Source of the DNA: Candidatus Omnitrophota bacterium
Lineage (GTDB): Bacteria; Omnitrophota; Gorgyraeia; Zapsychrales; JANLHA01
Length of the DNA stretch: 46,101 bases
NCBI GenBank assembly: GCA_023247795.1
Contig: JAHFFT010000001.1
Location: 91,781 to 137,881 of the forward strand
Direction of reading: 5' to 3'
Below are positions 15,001-21,000 of this stretch, piece by piece. Position numbers and translations under genes: made by a program. Numbering within the stretch: the first letter of the stretch is position 1; each line of letters opens with the position of its first letter. The notes under the pieces were generated by a model. It saw only the letters and a list, made by a program, of their open reading frames with translations, did not search any database and was not told the DNA's origin.

Positions 15001-18000
15001 GGCTTAAACAAATTCTCATCTAAGCCAAAAATTTCATCCTCGGCCTGTCCAGTGAAAATTGGTGGAATTGCCGGCAGATCCAACGGCTGTCCACCGCCCC
15101 TTGAATCAATCTCATGGATATAACAAACCCGTCGGTTAACCCACTGACCGTTGACCTTAATCGCCCGTGTATCCGCTGTCTGTGTGACCCGATACTGAAT
15201 GATTCCGTCTCGGTATTTTACCAATAATCCTTTACTCCCTTTCAAATCAACATTGCCAAAAGCCGATAGGAACTCGTGGCTCACAATTCCCTGACTGAAG
15301 AGCTGCTGAGCAACAGCCGGGATGTAAAAATGATCACCGTGAAAAATATACACCGGTGTTTGCGGATCATCGAGTTTTCCTATCCCATTGGTAAAATAAA
15401 TCTCCTGAGGGCTTAACCTGACAATCTCGGTCCCATAGTGAGTCTCTTCTTCCATTATTTTAGCCAATGATTCCGCGCCATTGATTTCAGCCGAATTCTT
15501 TAATCTTTGCACCGCCATTTTTTTAGTACTGGGGAATACTAACGTGACTCCAGAACCACTTTTTCCGATTGTTAAATTTCTCACCCAGGCATCGTTCTTT
15601 TCATTGTAATATTCAGCAATAAACCCCGTCTTCCAACCGTAATAACGTTTGGATAAGTCCATAAAAAATGAATCAATAAAGACGTTCCGTTTGGCCGCTT
15701 CAACATAAGATTCCTGCAGAGGATACGTCACCAACAACCCCTGATGATCAAAAATCATCACCTCCGACGGGGTCTCAAGAAAAAACAAATAATTTTTGCT
15801 GCGCTTCCCATCCTTGTCCACCTCAGCAAAAAAAGTGTACCGTTTAAAACCGCCTTTCTCGCCATCGTCACCGCGTCCCAACACAAATTGCCGCTTCGTA
15901 TCTCCCGGCTGCGGCTGCCCCAAAAACTTCCACGCTTCTGACGTAGGGGAAGGGAGCCTGAATTCAATCGGCGCTATTCTCAAATTTCTAGTCTTATAAA
16001 CCTTCCAAGCCTGTTCATCCTCGACGATTTTGTCGCGGATGGCTTGATCAGCAAAATGTCGAATCATCACTGTGCGGACAAACTGCAGGTAGACCTGATT
16101 ATTCAATAAAGCTGGAATCGGAATATGGGTTGCAGTGGCCGTTATTGCGGGCTCTATCCCTTTTGACCACGTATTAGAAATCGTATTTTTCAAATAAAGT
16201 CGTCCCTCATAGTTCAGCATATAGAGCTTTAGTTCGGGATGCGAAATTGATGTCAAGCGGTCAAATTCCTGATGTTTTGATCTACCGCCCTGCGGCCGAG
16301 CGTAAGAATTAACAAGACCTGTCAAATGATATGTCAACTTCACCTTAAGATAATTGAGCGACATGGAATTTTTGCTTGCTTCCGCTTGACCAGCGAGTGC
16401 CACTTCGGCCTCATGGGCTAAACGATCCAGCAGTTCCGCGGAAGGCGGCACTGCTGGAATCGGAATTGCGCTTTCGGCATCAGAAATTTTATCCACCGAA
16501 GAAAGGACCGATGACTGAACTTTTGGGGATGGTAAATCAGCAACGGGTGGACTTTTGATAGGTGCTATCGCTCGACTTGGAATTACCGCTGGCGCCAGCG
16601 AGACCGGCCGTGAAAATGATACTTCTTGGGGCAATATCATAACCTGTTTTCCAGTGACCAACTTGACAAAATCTTGATAAACCTTAAGAGATTGGATATC
16701 TTTTCGCTCAATCACGACTCTGCCCGTAGAATCTCTCCGCGGTGAAAGTCCTGCTGACCACTCCGACGACTGACTGTGCCGTAAATAAACTTTTCCTTCA
16801 TCAAAAACAACAAAAAGGATATTCGCGGGATTTCGAACATCATACAATTCATACACTCCAACTTGTTTTAATCCCCACAGCAAACCAACGGAGGCGACAT
16901 ATCCGCAAAGCGCCTCGCCAAGATGAACAGTAATTTCATCGAAAAAAATAAAAATATTTCTATTTTGCGGGTCAATTGTTCGGATATGGGCTTTGAATCC
17001 CTTGTCCATACCCCTCATCCCAGCGACAATTCTTGGCACAAAAGAATCAATCGAGTCTCTTTTTTTCCCGTTTGCGCTTTTTAATTCTTCTGCAAGTTGT
17101 CTATATACGCTGTCGATGCGTTCAAACCTTTCCAGCCGCTGATGCGGCCCGTTCCGGAGCAGGCTCGCCAACAAAACCCCAGCTTTTTGCTTGACCCTAG
17201 TGAATTGGGACCTCGTAAAGGGAGTTATCGTCGCCGGTTTTACACCCTGAAATTCGGACATCATCTCAATAACAACATCTTGAATCTTTTCCTCGTCATC
17301 CGCGGCAAACGCGGCAAACACATCCGTCAAATGAGGATTATTCAGTTCATGGGCGATATGATTAAGAAATTTCAGAGCATTCCAACGCGTTGACGGGTCG
17401 GCAGAGTTGAGACATCTGCTCAAATGGAATGATCTGGCCGGAAAATAATCGTCAGCAACCGATTCCCATTCCCAATATTCCATCTGAATATGCCTCTGAA
17501 GACTGTCCAGAAAATCAGACATAACCTCGGTTTGGTCATCTGTGCCACTAGTAGCCTTCTCGATCTGATAACTTTGCTTCAAATCTTCCAACAGATCCTC
17601 GCCTGTGAACCGTGCCCCCGGATACTCTTCAATCAAACCTCCTCCCTGATAGGTCACCAGTCCTCTGGGAGTTACAATTCCCATGTCAGTCTTTCCGTCG
17701 ATATTATCCTGATAATCCGCTGCCAAATCCTCTAACCGCGGCGCGGGAAAGTCATCTCGCCGGCTGTGCAAAATGACGTCGAAGAGCGCGGTCGCTCCAT
17801 AGTTGAGTGGTGACGGTGGTTCTCTAAAACTCGTGATCCCTTTTAACATCTCCGGAATATCAAGCAACTTGCCGTCGCGCTCTCGCTTGATCACCAGCCA
17901 ATCATCCCGTTCCCGCAGGCGAAAAAGTGTAAATTCAAAATTCAACCCAGTGAAGATGTCCGAGGACTTTAAATCCGGAATGATATTGCCTTTAACGCGG

Positions 18001-21000
18001 CATACGTTGACGTTGGCCGTTTTCAAGACGTCAAGCGCCGCTGGCAAATTCTCTGCGATTGAGATATGACGGATCTTTTCCTTGAGCACCCGATTCTGAA
18101 ATCCCGCGAACTCCCTATCAACAAAACGCTCCTGCTCAGTTGAAAGAAAAAATTTGTCCCCGCCTGCCGTTGGCGAAGACCCTTCTTTCCCTATCTGATC
18201 AAAACGCTTAGGAAACACACGATCACCTCGATCCATCGCATTGACATCGTCTAAATTAGTTTCATTTAAAACAGGAATAGGTAACCCGTTGCTGTTTTTT
18301 GTTGGAGGAAGCCACATAAAATCAAAACTACCTTTCAGATAAATCTTATCCATTTCATTCATCCCCATATCAACCATCCGCAGCAGGATATATTGATACA
18401 GCCTCCTCACATTCTCCTCGACATATTGATAAAATTCCTGCTTTCGTTCTTCGGGGATATGAAATCTCGCGAATAGCGGATCATACATCTCGGCATATTC
18501 TAAAACCACTGTCTCGCTGGAATTACGGTCAGAAACATTCGCAAATTCCCCTGAACTCCCGACGCGGGCAATGGTTTCTAAATCAAAAATATCCTTTCGC
18601 TCTTCATCCCTTCTGATCAGCAGGTCTCCCCTTTCATCAACTTGCCATGCGTGCCGGGTTTCATAACTCTTTCCTTGATACCGAAAAACGCGTATCCCTT
18701 GCTCAAGAATACCCGGATCATATTCAAAAGTTGCTTGTAGAGAAAGAATTCTTCTTATTCGCTCTAAAATATTTGGAAAATCGGCTTGCCGCGGGTTGAT
18801 GATAACTTGAACCGTATCACTTTTTCTTTTGATTTTAACCTCTACTCCCAGTTCTTTTCGCAAATCCTTAATCAATTTCCCAGTATATATAAAAAATGAG
18901 TCCCCTTTATAAGTTTCAAAATATGCCATGGTAACAACAAAATTTTTCTTGCGATCTCGATCAATACGAAAAACGCCAACACCATCGCTAGAACTATCAG
19001 GTTTATAGTAAAGGGGCGTTTTAATGCGGCCGTCTCCTATCTGCTTTGCGATCTCAGAAAAAGATTTGATTTCTCTAGGGTCGGCCAAAGCCCAGGAATA
19101 GCTATTAAGTTTCTTTTTCTTTCGTTTTCTTAAAATAACCTCTTCGGGAGCAAGCAAGGCAATTAAAGGAGATTGTAATATCGGCCCGCCTTCCGCGATC
19201 TTTCTCGCGCCATATTTGGTGCTGACTTCTTCCAAAAATTCTTCCAAACTGAGCCCATTTGTTAAAACTTCTTCATAGCCCAAAGAATTGTTAGCGTGAA
19301 TCCCTTCCAGTTCATCAAACGATTTGGGATAAATTGGCCGGCCATTTGCTTCCGATGAAAACAGGCTCATTTCGTTAAAGACCGGGACCGGAAAACCGTG
19401 GCTGTTCTCATCAGGCGGCAACCAGAACAGGTCAAATTCTCCTCTTTCAATATCGGTCAATCTAAAATTAAGAAGACTAAATTGTTTCTGAAGATGCCCC
19501 CATAAAGCTACCACCGCCTTATCAACATACTCCTTAAACGCCATCTGCCTTTCTTCGTCGCTGATACCAAACCTCTCAAAAAGCGGCTGATACATCTGAC
19601 CCGAGTCAATCCCAGTGCCGTTGCCAAAATATTCATTACCGAGACTGCCAAAAGACCTCTGCGGATCTAATTTTATTGTGTTATTTGCCCTGTCAAATAT
19701 CCAACTGCATCTGGTCTGAAATACTCTATCCTGGTATTTAAAAATCGGCTCAACAACCTCAAGAACCCCGCTTCCGGTTTCCCGCGACACGACTTTCCTT
19801 ACCACCTTCAACGCCTCTGCAATATCAATTTTTTGGGGATCCAGGATCAGCTGAAAAAGTTCTTCGCGGCTAGTATTCTCTTCCGCTTGGGTTATAGTTT
19901 TCTTAATCTCATTGATCATATTTCTTGCTATCGGATTAGGCTCTCCGGTATGAGAATCTTCCCACTGAGCAAAAGTCAATATCAGTTTTCTTCCATCATC
20001 GCTCCATTCAATAAAAAAAATGTAATCGCCATTCGCGAAATAATTTGGCTTATAGATGATCGGCATATTTATTTCTTTGTTCGCGATTCTTTGAGCAATA
20101 GCATTAAAATCCTTAGTGTCTTTGGAATCGACAAGAGGTAAATTTTCAAGTGATGCAATGGTAGAAAGAGCTGAACGGCTGCTGCCATGCCCATTCAGCG
20201 CTATTAATTCTTGAAAAAAACTTATATCAGGTGGAACAAACCCAATCAATCGCGGGTGTCTGATAGGGCCATGTTCCGCCAGTTTAAGCCCGGCATATTT
20301 TGAATTGATGAAGCCAAGATACTGCCGGAAGGGAATCCCATCTCGATCAATATCTTCTTTTGTTAACATCAACTGATCTCGCGGCCGCGAAGCGTCTTGA
20401 ACTGCCGATTGAGCCAATAAACTGAACAATTTTTGCTGAATAAAATCCTTTAACGAAAGCCCGCTTATGGCACCTCCCATACTCTCAACCGAAGTGAGGA
20501 AGGCCATGATCTCTTCCGTGTCCGTGATCTGACGTCCATCGGGCGCGGCCAGATCAAGCCTTGAAGGAGACTCCCCATCGTAGAACACCGTCATAATCGT
20601 CCCATCTTCACGGGTGATGCTGGCCAAGTGGCCGTTTTCATCAATCTCCGGACCGGTGAGATCAAAAACTCCGTTGTAACCATCATAAAGAATTCCTTGC
20701 GGATATCCCTCATGTTCTAATTCAACAAGCTTGGCTCCTCGACGCTGCCAAACCCGATAGATAGAGTACTGCATTGATCTTCCAACAAATAAAAATCCTT
20801 GATTTTTAATAGTGCGACCCATATTTTTTAACATTGCTTCAAGGTCATGCCTTTTATCAATATATTGCGCGAAATTAATCACCCGTCCAAGAACAGATTG
20901 ATTTTTAGGAAGACGCTGGTCAAAGACATCTCTCTCTACTACCGATAAACGCGGAACTTGCTGGGCATTGATATGCTGGATGACTTCCGGGGCGGTCCGC

